Shown piece after piece: positions 1 to 7,293 of a stretch of DNA of 14,438 nucleotides (the stretch's first letter is position 1; the number at the start of each line of letters is the position of its first letter). Origin of the DNA: JAZLIT01 sp045617525 (GTDB taxonomy: Bacteria; Bacillota; Bacilli; Bacillales_A; Planococcaceae); the NCBI GenBank assembly GCA_045617525.1, contig JAZLIT010000085.1:1-14438 (forward strand). Direction: 5' to 3'. The position numbers and the translations under genes were made by a program. The notes beneath the pieces are model-generated. The model was not told the origin of the DNA, did no database searches, and saw only the letters and a list, made by a program, of their open reading frames with translations.

Positions 1-2220
1 CGCTAAACCATATAAAATAAAGGATAACACTTGAAAGACAATTAATTTCACTAGACCATTCGGTGATAAACCTAATAGTCGTTGGATTAAATATGATTCT
101 CGATTTGCATACACCATGTGAAGCAATGTTTGAATGATTCCTAAACAAGTCGCTGCAATGAGCACGATAAATACACCGATAAATAAGCTCCACCTTTGAT
201 AAAACATTTCATTAGACTGCTGGATGGCAATTGATTTATCTAGAAGCTTTAATGTTGGCCAATAAGCTAAAACTTGCTCCACCTGTTCTTTTGCAAGTTC
301 AGGCTGGCTTGTATGAATCATCAGCTCATAAATCGGTAAATTTTCATGCGCTGCTGGTTCCTCCCAGTCGATATATGCACCAGCATAATCATTGTCGCCT
401 CGTATAATTTTCACGACCTCAAACTCGCCATAATTTTGCATCGTTTCTGTTGCTCTATTATACAAGTATGGTGAAATGGTATCCCCGAGTTGGATATTTT
501 TTTGTTCTGCAAAGTGCTCTGTTATGACAATTTTTTTAGAGGCATCCCCTGTCACACCGTACTTTACGAGATCCGTTGCAAAAAAATCCGTTGTTATTTC
601 ATTTTCGTCTGTCCCCAATCCCAGGCTACTACCCACACTTCGAGCTTCCACACCCTCTACAGCAGATAGCGTCGCAAATTCCTGTAGTACCTCATAGGTG
701 AATGCCTCATCTACTGTATCATTGGACACAATTAACTCCGTTTCATAGCGTTCCTCAAGATAGGATAGCTCATTCGTTTGAAGTGTTTTCAGCATCGAAC
801 TGCCAAATACTAAAATGACCATTAAACCGACTAAACTAAGAACGACTTTTACATTGAGGCGAATTGACGGCATAATCTGTATGATCGCAAGGTACGCTTC
901 CTTCCCCATAACTCTCCTAACGGACTGGGACATGCTTTGCAATAGCAGTTGAAAGCCAAATGGAATCAAGTAAAGCAGGATGCAAGAAAACAGCAATGCT
1001 CCTGCTAATACTTGTAAAGCCCCCTTTCCGGACCCATCCTGCTGACCAATTAAAATACTAAGTAACGCGATTACGCTAATAATCGAAATGCAGAATAACT
1101 TTGTTCTTGTTATGCGTAAGGTTGATAACGTCTCCCCCTCCTGCAGCTGAAGTGGGAGTAGCTTTTTGGCTTTGCTCATTTGCCATTTTGAATACATGAA
1201 CAATAGCAAAACGAAGCCAAAAATCAAGCCAACCATCAACTGGAAAGGAATATGTGTATTAGCAGTTGGCAAATTTAACAGCGTAACCATTTTCGGCATG
1301 CCAAATTTAATACAGCCTATACTCAACAGTAATCCACCAACAATGCCTAGACCATTGATACTCAACAATTGGATATTCACGAGCTTGCCAATCTGCGCAC
1401 TTGAAGCACCGAGTGAGCGTAAAATGACAAATTGCTGCTTCAGCTTCGTGAATATTAACTGCATCGTTGACAGCAATAGCATTCCTGTAATCAGGAAAAT
1501 AAAAATAGATAAAACAATAACAAAAAACAATAATGTTTGTAAATTAATTTTGACGAAATCGTATTCATTGATAATATCAATTCGTAATTCTTTATGTAGC
1601 TTTTTTAATTGCTTCGCGACACCTTCTACATCCACTGTTTGAATGAGCAGAAACAACCCTGCTGTACCCTTTTCCTTTAATACATCATTGTGTACAAAAG
1701 CAATATTTGTTGCTTCGGCCCCTTTTGGAGTTGCTACAATCTCCACCACTTCCAACGATTGACCCTCCAGTTGAATACGCTCACCTAGCGATACCTTGAG
1801 TAAATTCGCTAATTGTTGAGAGAGCGCGATTGTCGAGTCTGTTAAATCTCTCTCTAAATGATACCTACTTTTCACCAGTGCATCATTCTCCACACCTAAT
1901 GTATAAATGGAAGAAAAGTCCTCAATCTGCGTCATTTTAAGTGACAATGGTGACAGTTGATCGATATGAGGAATTGCTTTTATTTGTGTAAATAGCTCGT
2001 CAGATATGAGTTGATTCTTGCCATAATTAAAGCCCGTCATTATATCCATTTCCCCGTACATCGCTTCGATTTCTCTCTCCATCTGTGCATTGGCATTAAC
2101 GATATACACAGCCATTGTTGTAATTAAGCAGATGGATAGCATGATGATGCTTATACTAGTTAATACATGGACCTTGGCAGCTCGGAATAATTTCCAAGCA
2201 ATTGATTTCAAACTAAACAT
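1..2220 (-). CDS. FtsX-type ABC transporter permease, two tandem halves (3' end cut by window)
   Basis: Reading from an ATG at 2220, the frame stays open for 740 codons to the left edge, so the C-terminus is missing. A hydrophobic segment at about residues 19-41 is followed by a roughly 185-residue extracellular-looking domain, then three membrane segments near 229-252, 283-302 and 326-343. A conserved FtsX-like stretch, ILRSLGASSAQIGKL, lies at 266-280. The pattern then repeats: several helices at about 365-468, a second soluble domain to about 670, more helices, and a second related motif (LIQRLLGLSPNGLVKL) near 711. This duplicated layout is typical of large ABC3-type permeases of MacB/LolCE/BceB ancestry, which move lipids, peptides or antibiotics or sense them. 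The substrate is unknown. The start codon overlaps the ATPase stop codon by one base (TGATG), and a GAGGTG ribosome site lies 7 bases upstream, so translation is probably coupled. Confidence 0.88.
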   Translation of the reverse strand, partial: MFSLKSIAWKLFRAAKVHVLTSISIIMLSICLITTMAVYIVNANAQMEREIEAMYGEMDIMTGFNYGKNQLISDELFTQIKAIPHIDQLSPLSLKMTQIEDFSSIYTLGVENDALVKSRYHLERDLTDSTIALSQQLANLLKVSLGERIQLEGQSLEVVEIVATPKGAEATNIAFVHNDVLKEKGTAGLFLLIQTVDVEGVAKQLKKLHKELRIDIINEYDFVKINLQTLLFFVIVLSIFIFLITGMLLLSTMQLIFTKLKQQFVILRSLGASSAQIGKLVNIQLLSINGLGIVGGLLLSIGCIKFGMPKMVTLLNLPTANTHIPFQLMVGLIFGFVLLLFMYSKWQMSKAKKLLPLQLQEGETLSTLRITRTKLFCISIISVIALLSILIGQQDGSGKGALQVLAGALLFSCILLYLIPFGFQLLLQSMSQSVRRVMGKEAYLAIIQIMPSIRLNVKVVLSLVGLMVILVFGSSMLKTLQTNELSYLEERYETELIVSNDTVDEAFTYEVLQEFATLSAVEGVEARSVGSSLGLGTDENEITTDFFATDLVKYGVTGDASKKIVITEHFAEQKNIQLGDTISPYLYNRATETMQNYGEFEVVKIIRGDNDYAGAYIDWEEPAAHENLPIYELMIHTSQPELAKEQVEQVLAYWPTLKLLDKSIAIQQSNEMFYQRWSLFIGVFIVLIAATCLGIIQTLLHMVYANRESYLIQRLLGLSPNGLVKLIVFQVLSFILYGLA

Positions 2221-3026
2221 CAATGCTCACCTCTCGCTATTGCTTTAAAGCGCACTAATATTTCATCTAAATCATGCGCGGCTTGTTCGTTTTGATAACT
2301 GTCTACTATTCCTCCATCATGGAAAAATAGAACCCGCTTGGCGAATGTCGCAACATACGGATCATGAGTTACTACAATAATGGTTTGACCAGTTTGTTGT
2401 AACTCTTGTAAGATTTTTAAAATTTCATCCGTCGTATTCACATCCAATGCCCCAGTCGGTTCATCTGCTAATAAAATGGGTGGGCGATGAATAATTGCCC
2501 GGGCAATTGCCACCCGTTGCTTTTGACCACCAGACAATTGACTCGGACGATGCTTACGCCATTCATAAATTCCTAACTGCTTTAACACCACTGCAACTTG
2601 CACAGTAATTTCTTTAGACGGTACATCATTTAAAATCAGTGGCATGGCTACGTTATCTTCCACTGACAATTCCTTAATTAAATGGAAGTCTTGAAATATG
2701 AAACCGATTTGCTCCTTTCTAAATTTCGAAGCATTCGGCTCTTTATACAAGTCATTCGCAGCTCTACCAAATAAATACAATGTCCCTTCTGTAGGTTCAT
2801 CAATCGCACTAATCATATTGAGCAGTGTACTTTTACCAGAGCCACTCGTCCCCATAATTGCTACCATCTCTCCTTGAAAAATCGTGCAATGTACATTTTT
2901 CAAAGCTTCTACCGTATGCGAGGATTGCTGAAAGATTTTTGTCATCCCCTCCAGCCTCAATACCTCTTGCATCGGTGGAACGGGTATTTTATTGATCGCT
3001 GCTTTCAACGGATTGTAACCATTCAT
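2220..3026 (-). CDS. ABC transporter ATPase (LolD/MacB/BceA class)
   Basis: This is the nucleotide-binding subunit that would energise the adjacent FtsX permease. It shows a Walker A motif GTSGSGKST, a Q-loop in IGFIFQDFHLI, a signature LSGGQKQRVAIARA, a Walker B ILLADEPTGALD and an H-loop VVTHD. Its length (about 268 residues) is slightly above the 220-255 usual for the family because of an N-terminal extension. Starts are possible at 3032, 3026 or 2972. The homology-like start (MQEVLRLEG, 2972) has no ribosome site. An AAGGGGG inside the sigma-factor gene sits 9 bases before the ATG at 3026, so I chose that one. It overlaps the sigma gene by 38 bases, implying translational coupling. It overlaps the permease start by one base. 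Confidence 0.92.
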   Translation of the reverse strand: MNGYNPLKAAINKIPVPPMQEVLRLEGMTKIFQQSSHTVEALKNVHCTIFQGEMVAIMGTSGSGKSTLLNMISAIDEPTEGTLYLFGRAANDLYKEPNASKFRKEQIGFIFQDFHLIKELSVEDNVAMPLILNDVPSKEITVQVAVVLKQLGIYEWRKHRPSQLSGGQKQRVAIARAIIHRPPILLADEPTGALDVNTTDEILKILQELQQTGQTIIVVTHDPYVATFAKRVLFFHDGGIVDSYQNEQAAHDLDEILVRFKAIARGEH

Positions 3027-3534
3027 CAACATACGCCCCCTTCAATAGTTGTTTAAGTTGTAACAAGCCTCTTCGAATATTCGTTTTAACTGTTCCTTCA
3101 GGTAAATCAACTATAGGAGCAATGTCAGCAACCGTTAAATCCTGATAAAATCGTAACACTAAAACCGTTTTATACTTTTCCTCAAGCATTTGAAGCGCCT
3201 GCCACAAATCCATTTCTTCCTCCATAAAATCATTCGTCACGCTCTGCAAATCCTGAAGATCCATTGGGTCTGTAACTTGAAGCCTGTTCATTTTTGCTAT
3301 GTATGTTTTACTACAATTTATGACAATACGAATCATCCATGTTTTAAAATACTCTGGATTTAGTAGCTGACCAATTTTTTCATAGCCTCGTATCATCGAT
3401 TGTTGAATAATCTCAATCGCTTCATGTTCATTTTGCACATAAACATACGCCATACGATAAAGGTCCGCATAAATAGGTTGAATTAAATCATAAAACACTT
3501 CTCCCTCGCCCTGCTGAACACGCCCTATAAGCAT
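2989..3534 (-). CDS. ECF-type RNA polymerase sigma factor
   Basis: A 181-residue protein of the usual ECF (group 4 sigma-70) size. Region 2, which binds core polymerase and the -10 element, spans about residues 10-82 (FYDLIQPIYADLYRMAY ... YFKTWMIRIVINCSKTYI). Region 4, which binds the -35, spans about 108-165 and includes an HTH (DLTVADIAPIVDLPEGTVKTNIRRG). It lacks regions 1.1 and 3. It probably redirects polymerase to a small regulon that may include its own operon. It heads an operon with an ABC ATPase and permease; no anti-sigma gene adjoins it in the window. The ATG at 3534 lies 27 bases beyond a strong AGGAGG, whereas an in-frame ATT at 3552 is 9 bases from it, so the true start may be upstream and non-canonical. 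Confidence 0.88.
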   Translation of the reverse strand: MLIGRVQQGEGEVFYDLIQPIYADLYRMAYVYVQNEHEAIEIIQQSMIRGYEKIGQLLNPEYFKTWMIRIVINCSKTYIAKMNRLQVTDPMDLQDLQSVTNDFMEEEMDLWQALQMLEEKYKTVLVLRFYQDLTVADIAPIVDLPEGTVKTNIRRGLLQLKQLLKGAYVDEWLQSVESSDQ

Positions 3535-3561
3535 TTCTTCATGAGAAATAATAGAAAATCG

Positions 3562-3567
3562 CCTCCT
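3562..3567 (-). promoter_or_regulatory. Strong ribosome binding site upstream of the ECF sigma gene
   Basis: On the minus strand this reads AGGAGG. The first ATG in the sigma-factor frame is 27 bases further on (3534). At 9 bases there is an in-frame ATT codon (3552), and at 19 bases an out-of-frame ATG (3542) opens a five-codon ORF that stops inside the sigma gene. The site therefore either serves an unusual AUU start, drives the mini-ORF, or is too far away to be used normally. Confidence 0.6.
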
Positions 3568-3620
3568 CTTCTAATCATTAGACTACCCAAACCCTTAATT
3601 TGATTCAAATAATTCTAAAA

Positions 3621-3649
3621 ATTATAGACAATGTTAGGTACACAAACAA
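3621..3649 (-). promoter_or_regulatory. SigA-type promoter for the ECF sigma/ABC operon
   Basis: On the minus strand a perfect TATAAT (-10, 3621-3626) lies 17 bases downstream of TTGTTT (-35, 3644-3649, matching TTGACA only in the TTG). The predicted transcript starts near 3614 and has a leader of about 60-80 bases before the sigma gene. I saw no clear ECF-type AAC/CGT promoter overlapping it. Confidence 0.55.
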
Positions 3650-3655
3650 TGTAAA

Positions 3656-3690
3656 AGACGAGAACGCTTGAATAGCAAAGGTTCTCGTCT
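3656..3690 (-). terminator. Likely intrinsic terminator of the Xre/membrane-protein cassette
   Basis: A perfect 10-bp inverted repeat (AGACGAGAAC / GTTCTCGTCT) flanks a 15-base loop. In the minus direction the stem runs into TTTTA, a short U tract; in the plus direction it is followed by ATATATAA, so it fits minus-strand transcription better. It sits 44 bases after the stop of the 44-aa gene and just before the promoter of the next operon. Confidence 0.55.
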
Positions 3691-3733
3691 ATATATAACT
3701 AGTATTCAATTATCTCGAGTTGAAAGTATTTTC

Positions 3734-3868
3734 TCATTTAACACCGAATATTGTTCCGTTAAATCCAGTTGTAATATAAGTGAGTAATCCCAGTGGTGCA
3801 CCTAAACCGGTGCCTAGTAAGGCATACAGCCATAATTTATTTCCGTTCTCTTTGTTTGTTTCAGTCAT
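3734..3868 (-). CDS. Small hypothetical membrane protein, 44 aa
   Basis: The ATG at 3868 opens a 44-codon frame ending in TGA at 3734. The peptide begins MTETNKENGNKLWLYALLG and ends TGFNGTIFGVK. It has a short polar head and one glycine-rich hydrophobic segment at about residues 12-36 (WLYALLGTGLGAPLG within it), so a single membrane helix is likely. An AAAGGGG lies about 10 bases and an AGGA 3 bases upstream of the ATG. It follows the six-helix protein by 19 bases on the same strand and precedes a hairpin terminator, so it is the third gene of that cassette. I recognise no family. It could be a small partner of the larger membrane protein, but that is inference from position only. Confidence 0.62.
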   Translation of the reverse strand: MTETNKENGNKLWLYALLGTGLGAPLGLLTYITTGFNGTIFGVK

Positions 3869-3887
3869 GTTCCTGACCCCTTTCCCT

Positions 3888-4565
3888 TTATTTATTTCGA
3901 ATTGAAAATAGGTAACGCGTATTCACAAAAATAAAAATCAATGTAATAACAATGACACCGAATAATTGAGATTCACCTGTCGCAACCGAGTAAAACATCA
4001 AAAGTATAATCGCCATAGGTAACAACGCATTGATGGAGAAGAATACTTTATATAAACCTTCTAGCATAATATGACGTTCGCCTTCATCCGACATTGCTAA
4101 TAATTTTTTTTCATATTCTTTATCTCCACTTGGAGGCATTTCACGATTAGGGTATACATATTTAATCGTAGCCGTTACAAATGGATATACAATCGTATTG
4201 ATAATCAACACAACTCCGGCACTAATAATCATCCACATTTCTTGATTTGTTATGACAGAAACACTAATACTGCTAACCCCTAAAATCATTCCTATACTTG
4301 CAGCCATTGTCGCATCACTAAATTTCGTATAGAGCAACCTATCACGTTCATCTTCTGCTTCACCAACAACCTGTTCTTTACTACGCTTTTTAATTTGAAC
4401 TATCATCATAAGGCTGACCATTGTACCGATTAAACTAATGATAATTAAAACCATTGTAATCGCAGTTGCCGGAAGCAAAAACGCATTATTTTCACTACTT
4501 AAAAGGATATACATTCCAAAAAAACCTACTACCGCACCAATTAACATTTGACCAAATACTTTCAT
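3888..4565 (-). CDS. Six-helix membrane protein, DUF3169-like
   Basis: A 225-residue protein with about six predicted membrane helices (near 6-24, 28-58, 83-105, 110-134, 174-194 and 203-222). A charged cytoplasmic-looking loop (KKRSKEQVVGEAEDERDRLL, about 59-78) and a second polar loop (about 138-168) separate them. Size, topology and the acidic ERD motif before helix 3 resemble the DUF3169 family, which often neighbours small Xre regulators in Firmicutes; that assignment is from memory and moderate. No enzymatic motif is visible. Its ATG overlaps the TGA of the Xre gene by four bases (ATGA), so the two are translationally coupled, which argues for a functional pair. It may be a bacteriocin-immunity or stress-type membrane protein, but nothing in the sequence proves this. 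Confidence 0.78.
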   Translation of the reverse strand: MKVFGQMLIGAVVGFFGMYILLSSENNAFLLPATAITMVLIIISLIGTMVSLMMIVQIKKRSKEQVVGEAEDERDRLLYTKFSDATMAASIGMILGVSSISVSVITNQEMWMIISAGVVLIINTIVYPFVTATIKYVYPNREMPPSGDKEYEKKLLAMSDEGERHIMLEGLYKVFFSINALLPMAIILLMFYSVATGESQLFGVIVITLIFIFVNTRYLFSIRNK

Positions 4566-4765
4566 AGTTCGCCCTCCTCAAAAAGAAAAATTGTTTCTAC
4601 GGATTCATTAAAGATTTTCGATAAACGAACTGCGATTAATAACGACGGCATTAACTCTTCTCGTTCAATTAAGCTAATTGTCTGCCGTGACACATTCGCA
4701 AGTTTGGCTAGTTCTGTTTGGTTCAACCCATCTCTAGCACGTAACTCCTTTAATCGTGTTTTCAT
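4562..4765 (-). CDS. Small Xre-family HTH transcriptional regulator
   Basis: A 67-residue protein that is almost entirely a Cro/C1-type HTH domain: helix 2 and the recognition helix fall in LNQTELAKLANVSRQTISLIER (about residues 14-35), followed by the stabilising helices LMPSLLIAVRLSKIFNESVETIF. There is no ligand or oligomerisation domain. It probably binds DNA as a dimer, and proteins of this kind commonly repress their own operon. The ATG at 4765 has a GAGGTG ribosome site 5 bases upstream. The gene overlaps the downstream membrane-protein gene by four bases. A dyad over the -35 of its own promoter (4806-4823) is the obvious candidate operator. Confidence 0.9.
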   Translation of the reverse strand: MKTRLKELRARDGLNQTELAKLANVSRQTISLIEREELMPSLLIAVRLSKIFNESVETIFLFEEGEL

Positions 4766-4782
4766 TTCATCACCTCAAACTA

Positions 4783-4811
4783 ATTGTAAACTATCCTTTT
4801 AATTATGACAA
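4783..4811 (-). promoter_or_regulatory. SigA-type promoter for the Xre cassette
   Basis: On the minus strand, TTGTCA (-35, 4806-4811) and TACAAT (-10, 4783-4788) are separated by 17 bases, each matching consensus at five of six positions. Transcription would start near 4776, giving a leader of about 11 bases containing the ribosome site. Confidence 0.7.
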
Positions 4812-4823
4812 CTAAATTTGTCA
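4806..4823. promoter_or_regulatory. Candidate operator dyad (TGACAA N6 TTGTCA)
   Basis: A perfect 6-bp inverted repeat with a 6-base spacer covers the -35 of the Xre cassette promoter. A further TTGTCA half-site occurs at 4839-4844. Position over the -35 is what is expected for repression by the Xre protein encoded immediately downstream; binding itself is inferred. Confidence 0.5.
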
Positions 4824-4885
4824 AAAAGAATTATATACTTGTCATTTACTTTCTACATCCATTATCCCCTTGTATATAAAAACTG

Positions 4886-4932
4886 CTAAAAAAGAGGACG
4901 CAAGCACGTTTATCCATGCTCACATCCTCTTT
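4886..4932 (-). terminator. Strong intrinsic terminator of the xylo-oligosaccharide operon
   Basis: As minus-strand RNA the segment folds into an unbroken 18-bp stem: AAAGAGGAUGUGAGCAUG pairs with CGUGCUUGCGUCCUCUUU. The loop is about six bases and a run of U follows (4893-4888). Five of the pairs are G.U, so in the plus direction the same positions become A.C mismatches and the hairpin is broken. It lies about 135 bases after the stop of the GH43 gene, and the stretch between (4933-5067) shows no gene. Confidence 0.85.
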
Positions 4933-5067
4933 AATTTATCTATTCTATAACTACATTTTATTTTGAAGTTAGTAAGGCTTTCTGTTTGTTACTCTGTATT
5001 TTGGATTTTTGTTGATATGTCAGGTACTTGGTATCAATACAGCAGCTTTTCCCATGTTTTTTATCAA

Positions 5068-6657
5068 TTATTTTGGTTCATAACGGAAGTATTCGAAATC
5101 AGCAGGGAGTGATTGCATATCTAAATCCACGCAATGCATACCGACAAAGGCCCCCGTAAAGAAACCTCCACCTTGTACATAATCATCTGACAGCTTATAG
5201 CTCGCAAATTTCGGTCCTATTTCTGCCCAGTCCTTCCCATTCAATGAATAACTATACTGATAAACATTCGCTGCAACACAAACCTTCAAATAGACTTCAC
5301 CCTTTTCAGGAAGCACGACTGGCATTTCTAAAGGCTCGTTGAAAGCAGTATTGTCATTACTTAAGATTGTAAGAACACGCCCAAGCTTTTCATCGAATGT
5401 AATATCAAGAGCAGTCCAATTTTCTGTATTATAGTAATTAACAAGCCCTGCATATTGCTGGAATGTTGTCGGTAATACATCCACTTTTGTCTCTGCTTCA
5501 AAGTAGAAGTCCTGCCAACGCCTTGCAACAAATGCTTGCTTAAATTTTGATGTTAAGGATTCTTTCCCGATTAAACGTAAATGGCCAGGACGTTCTAACA
5601 ATGTTGCAAAGATGTCCATCGGTTGGCGCAATGTTTGGAAATCCAAAGGCAGTTCACTATTAAAATACGTGATAGTTGGTGCCGGATTACCTCTGGGTTG
5701 TGGCGCAATAGCAGGTGCCTCAACTTGTAATTGTGGATAATTCCCCCCAACTACAACAGGCCAACCGTCTTTCCATTCAATTTTGCTAATTGCTGTTTCG
5801 CGCCCTAATGGACAATAGCCGCGAGGATCAAGTAATGGCTTATTTTCATCTTGCAGTGGACGACCAACTAAATAGGCCAAATACCATTCATCTGTATGCG
5901 TTTGAACGAGTGAAGCATGCCCAGCTTTCTGTAGCGTTTCCTCTGGTGTAAAGAATCCTGTAATTAATGGATTATGTGGAGACAATTCATACGGTCCATC
6001 AATAGATGACGCACGCGCAATCGTTGCACGGTGATCATAGCGTGTGCCTCCTTCAGCCGTTAATAAATAATAATAACCGTCTATTTTATAAAGATGCGGT
6101 GCCTCTGTCAGCTTAGCGTTTGTCCCTTTAAAAATGACTTTACGCTCTCCAACAAGAGATTTTTTTTCATGATCATACTCTTGAATGCTAATACCATAAA
6201 ACGGATGATTATTAAGTCTTGCATCCCAAACCATATTTAAAAGATATTTTTTCCCATCCTCATCGTGGTATAAAGATGGGTCAAATCCTGCACTATTTAA
6301 GTAAATAGGTTCTGACCATTCATCTTCAATTTTTGCGGCATTTACTAAGTAATTATGCCCGTCTTTCCATTGCCCCTCTACCACTTTAATATCGCTATAA
6401 ATAAGCCAAAACTGCCCATCACTGTAAGTAAGACAAGGTGCCCAAACACCACCAGAATTTGGATTACCAATCATATTCAATTGAGAAAGGCGCTCTAATG
6501 GTCTACGTACAAGTGTCCAATTCGCTAAATCTTTTGAATGATAAATACCTACACCTGGAAACCATTCAAATGTAGATACTGCAATATAATAATCTTCGCC
6601 AACACGGCAAATCGAAGGGTCTGGATTAAAGCCTGTTAACACCGGATTTTGGATCAT
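5068..6657 (-). CDS. xynB: GH43 beta-xylosidase
   Basis: A 529-residue intracellular glycosidase with no signal peptide, expected to release xylose from the non-reducing end of short xylo-oligosaccharides. The five-bladed GH43 propeller occupies about residues 1-320, and a beta-sandwich that closes the active site follows (about 330-529). The three catalytic acids are recognisable: D13 in FNPDPS, D126 in GFDPSLYHDEDG and E185 in TEAPHLY. Their spacing matches the known Asp/Asp/Glu triad of bacterial beta-xylosidases of this subfamily, and the length matches Bacillus XynB (about 533). A GTG at 6666 is in frame, but AGGGAG lies 8 bases before the ATG at 6657, so I chose 6657. It is the last gene of the transport operon, 12 bases after the YesL-type gene. 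Side activity on arabinofuranosides is common in the family and cannot be excluded. Confidence 0.93.
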   Translation of the reverse strand: MIQNPVLTGFNPDPSICRVGEDYYIAVSTFEWFPGVGIYHSKDLANWTLVRRPLERLSQLNMIGNPNSGGVWAPCLTYSDGQFWLIYSDIKVVEGQWKDGHNYLVNAAKIEDEWSEPIYLNSAGFDPSLYHDEDGKKYLLNMVWDARLNNHPFYGISIQEYDHEKKSLVGERKVIFKGTNAKLTEAPHLYKIDGYYYLLTAEGGTRYDHRATIARASSIDGPYELSPHNPLITGFFTPEETLQKAGHASLVQTHTDEWYLAYLVGRPLQDENKPLLDPRGYCPLGRETAISKIEWKDGWPVVVGGNYPQLQVEAPAIAPQPRGNPAPTITYFNSELPLDFQTLRQPMDIFATLLERPGHLRLIGKESLTSKFKQAFVARRWQDFYFEAETKVDVLPTTFQQYAGLVNYYNTENWTALDITFDEKLGRVLTILSNDNTAFNEPLEMPVVLPEKGEVYLKVCVAANVYQYSYSLNGKDWAEIGPKFASYKLSDDYVQGGGFFTGAFVGMHCVDLDMQSLPADFEYFRYEPK

Positions 6658-6669
6658 ATAAAACACTCC

Positions 6670-7281
6670 CTAATTTGTATACGTTATTTTTTGAATACAT
6701 GGTTGGCTCGTTAGCGTCGTAATCGCACAAATACAACTGAACCCCATAAGAAAAATAAGAATTGGTTGATAAAAACAAATAACGGCCACTGCAAAAACTA
6801 GAATTAGTGTAAAAATTGTACGTGGTAAAAAGGCGATCGCTAAAAGCAAGCTATTTTTAATCAGTAACCAAACTGTGGACTCAAACTTCGTATACAAAGG
6901 AAAAATGTATAAACTACTGCCTATCACAAGTATAGTGAGTGCAATGAGTACTAGCATCGCTGCTGTTTGAAACGCTACTGGTAACGTTTGTATAAACAAA
7001 AAATTAATGAATAAAAGTATAAAAAAGTAGCCATATAATAGACCAAATTTATTGCTCTTAATAAGCTCACTTTTAAAAATTGTATAAAAGCTACGAACAA
7101 CCCGTACATCTTCTCCCTCATAGAGCTGTTTAAAAACAAGGCTCATTGCTGTATAGGCTGGCGCAAATCCAAATAGAATGAGCCCTGTGCAACTAAAAAA
7201 TATAAACAGCAAATTCAGTAGCATCAGATTCATTATCCATTCGCAAACGACAAATAGTTTTGAAAATGTTTGTTGTAACAT
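6670..7281 (-). CDS. YesL-family (DUF624) membrane protein
   Basis: A 203-residue hydrophobic protein with about five predicted membrane helices. The N-terminus (FSKLFVVCEWIMNLMLLNLL) and the segment GFAPAYTAMSLVFKQLYEG are typical of YesL/DUF624 proteins. Such proteins are regularly encoded beside YesM/YesN two-component systems and CUT1 sugar transporters in Bacillus relatives; their biochemical role is not established. It sits 12 bases after the second permease and 12 bases before the beta-xylosidase start, so it belongs to the same transcript. The ATG at 7281 follows a near-ideal AAGGAGG at 7 bases. It may assist the transporter or sensor in the membrane, which is inference from this recurrent linkage. 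Confidence 0.85.
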   Translation of the reverse strand: MLQQTFSKLFVVCEWIMNLMLLNLLFIFFSCTGLILFGFAPAYTAMSLVFKQLYEGEDVRVVRSFYTIFKSELIKSNKFGLLYGYFFILLFINFLFIQTLPVAFQTAAMLVLIALTILVIGSSLYIFPLYTKFESTVWLLIKNSLLLAIAFLPRTIFTLILVFAVAVICFYQPILIFLMGFSCICAITTLTSQPCIQKITYTN

Positions 7282-7293
7282 AATAATTCCTCC

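Noticed and set aside
476..697. 73-codon plus-strand frame
   Set aside because: Lies opposite the continuous FtsX permease frame, has no ribosome site and a composition expected of an antisense shadow.
1166..1642. 158-codon plus-strand frame
   Set aside because: Also opposite the permease frame; no ribosome site and no recognisable domain.
2874..3056. 60-codon plus-strand frame across the sigma/ATPase junction
   Set aside because: Antisense to two well-supported genes and without a start signal.
4548..4802. 84-codon plus-strand frame
   Set aside because: Antisense to the Xre gene and its promoter; no ribosome site.
4933..5067. Possible 11-codon ORF (MGKAAVLIPST) and a small dyad after the xylosidase stop
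   Set aside because: No ribosome site, very short, and upstream of a clear terminator; nothing supports a gene.
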